The position numbers and the translations under genes were made by a program. This document shows positions 63,229 to 64,000 of a stretch of 64,000 bases of DNA, piece after piece. The DNA is from Cruorifilaria tuberocauda (taxonomy: Eukaryota > Nematoda > Chromadorea > Rhabditida > Onchocercidae). Within the stretch, counting starts at the first letter, position 1; every line of letters begins with the position of its first letter. The notes under the pieces are model-generated. The model searched no databases. It was not told the origin of the DNA and saw only the letters and a program-made list of their open reading frames with translations. The DNA lies in assembly GCA_013365365.1 (NCBI GenBank), contig JABVXU010000146.1, positions 1 to 64,000 on the forward strand, read 5' to 3'.

Positions 63229-63301
63229 AATAGGATTAATAAATGTAAACCAATCGCAAAATGAAATATAGAATCTAAATCGTGTTTTGATTTGCAGCCA
63301 C

Positions 63302-63372
63302 TCAAAACTTTTCCTTATCGATTGCTTCTAACTGATCCATATCTCTTGCATCCAAGGGTTCAATAGCCACGC
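63302..63372 (-). CDS. ddx-19: ddx-19 last exon
   Basis: Acceptor tattatag; the two leading bases complete Gly. It encodes [20 protein letters not shown] and then KF before TGA, matching the LD-DD-LE-IEK style end of DDX19 proteins. Too short to be seen as a long open frame; found by extending the split codon. Confidence 0.88.
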
Positions 63373-63906
63373 CTATAATAGATTTATTAGAAGTTAATGA
63401 TTACAATCACTTACCTCAAATATCTCAATCACGACAACAGTATGAAAATGAATAGCTTATAAAGGCAGTACTGTTTATGAATTCATCAACAAAATAGACA
63501 TATATCTAATAAATCATAAATTGAGCAAAATTCTTCTCAAATTTTTAATTCTAAAAGCTCAATTTTTGAAAGTATGCGTACACTTACAGGATATCCACGA
63601 ATTTCGTTCTTGAAATTGCCTACTAACTTTTGAATTAGTTTTGAATGAATTCAAAACGACTTCAACATACTATGGTAAATAAAAAATAAAGATTTAAAAA
63701 TGATCAACCAAAATAGTCGCCAATTCGTTGAATAACACTCAGTGCGAAATCATCAGAAACTAAATTGATCGCGATCCCTGCTTTACCAAATCTTCCCGTT
63801 CTGCCAATTCGATGAATATACGTTTCGTAGTCTGGTTGTGGATTATCCGCATAAGTCACTGGTGGATCATAATTTATAACCACTGACACCTGAGAAACAT
63901 CAATAC
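63302..63906 (-). CDS. ddx-19: DDX19/Dbp5-type DEAD-box RNA helicase, C-terminal exons (partial)
   Basis: 3' end of an ATP-dependent RNA helicase that remodels mRNPs at the cytoplasmic face of the nuclear pore, where family members are activated by Gle1 and IP6 to release mRNA after export. Two exons are visible (63709-63906 and 63302-63372), in phase, ending in TGA. They encode the end of the second RecA-like domain: motif V region ([14 protein letters not shown]), motif VI ([15 protein letters not shown]) with the arginine-finger residues, then a C-terminal tail [17 protein letters not shown]. The insert [16 protein letters not shown] before motif VI is the Dbp5/DDX19 hallmark and argues against eIF4A. 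The rest of the gene, with the DEAD box, lies beyond position 64000. Confidence 0.9.
63709..63906 (-). CDS. ddx-19: ddx-19 penultimate exon (motifs V end and VI)
   Basis: Acceptor ttcttttag, donor GTTGAT. It starts with two bases of the Gly in the ARG-G-IDV stretch and ends DYF plus one base. It contains [11 protein letters not shown] simple open frame would end two bases after the donor with a false stop, so the exon continues by splicing. Confidence 0.9.
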
Positions 63907-64000
63907 CTAAAAGAAAGCAAAATCAGCAGTTACTTCAACGAAATCATTTTATCCTGTCCAAATTATTCCGGCAGCATTCTATTCAAGTTATATTCTCATA
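63907..64000 (-). other. ddx-19 intron (cut by window edge)
   Basis: Sequence upstream of the acceptor shows no coding potential. The next exon is outside the window. Confidence 0.6.

Noticed and set aside
1..64000. tRNA, rRNA, CRISPR or full transposon
   Set aside because: I saw no tRNA-like B box with folding arms, no rRNA, no CRISPR-type spaced repeat and no transposase or reverse transcriptase frame. Short or decayed elements could still be missed by eye.

Overview
The window is AT-rich eukaryotic DNA with spliced genes and GT..AG introns. The gene families point to a nematode: a nematode-type latrophilin (LAT-1), a divergent chemoreceptor-like 7TM receptor, and worm-like intron structure. 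The exact species cannot be named from the sequence alone. A low-GC, probably parasitic, worm would fit.

Layout. (1) 392-2219, plus strand: a small multi-exon 7TM receptor of nematode chemoreceptor type. Its first four exons are resolved and its last junction is not. (2) 2825-3213, plus strand: a decayed C2H2 zinc-finger gene fragment with in-frame stops. (3) 4640-29851, minus strand: a complete latrophilin (lat-1) gene of about 25 kb. I rebuilt 17 coding exon positions, two of which have alternative exons. The order is signal peptide, SUEL/RBL lectin domain, Ser/Thr-rich linker, HRM domain, GAIN domain with an intact GPS, seven TM helices and a proline-rich cytoplasmic tail. All junctions agree in phase, and one isoform sums to exactly 1045 codons plus stop. 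(4) 29852-63107: about 33 kb with no gene I can support. It holds microsatellites, short degenerate tandem repeats, hairpins and a large ATC repeat. (5) 63302-63906, minus strand: the last two exons of a DDX19/Dbp5-type DEAD-box RNA helicase, whose 5' part lies beyond the window.

Main discovery. lat-1 appears to have two sets of mutually exclusive exons, inferred purely from splice phase. One set (13709-13827 versus 14600-14709) swaps the C-terminal half of the lectin domain, the ligand-binding module. The other (5638-5758 versus 7108-7171) swaps a segment of the cytoplasmic tail. In each set, using both exons or neither causes a frameshift and early stop, so exactly one must be used. A third candidate, a 78-base cassette at 8223-8300 right after TM7, would add a stop codon and remove the whole tail. 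Together these would let one gene make several receptors differing in ligand face and in signalling tail.

The helicase lies on the same strand as lat-1, so the 33-kb gap is both downstream of the helicase and upstream of lat-1. It is the natural place for distant lat-1 control elements. An open, acceptor-preceded segment just upstream of the lat-1 start codon (29884-30095) remains unexplained.
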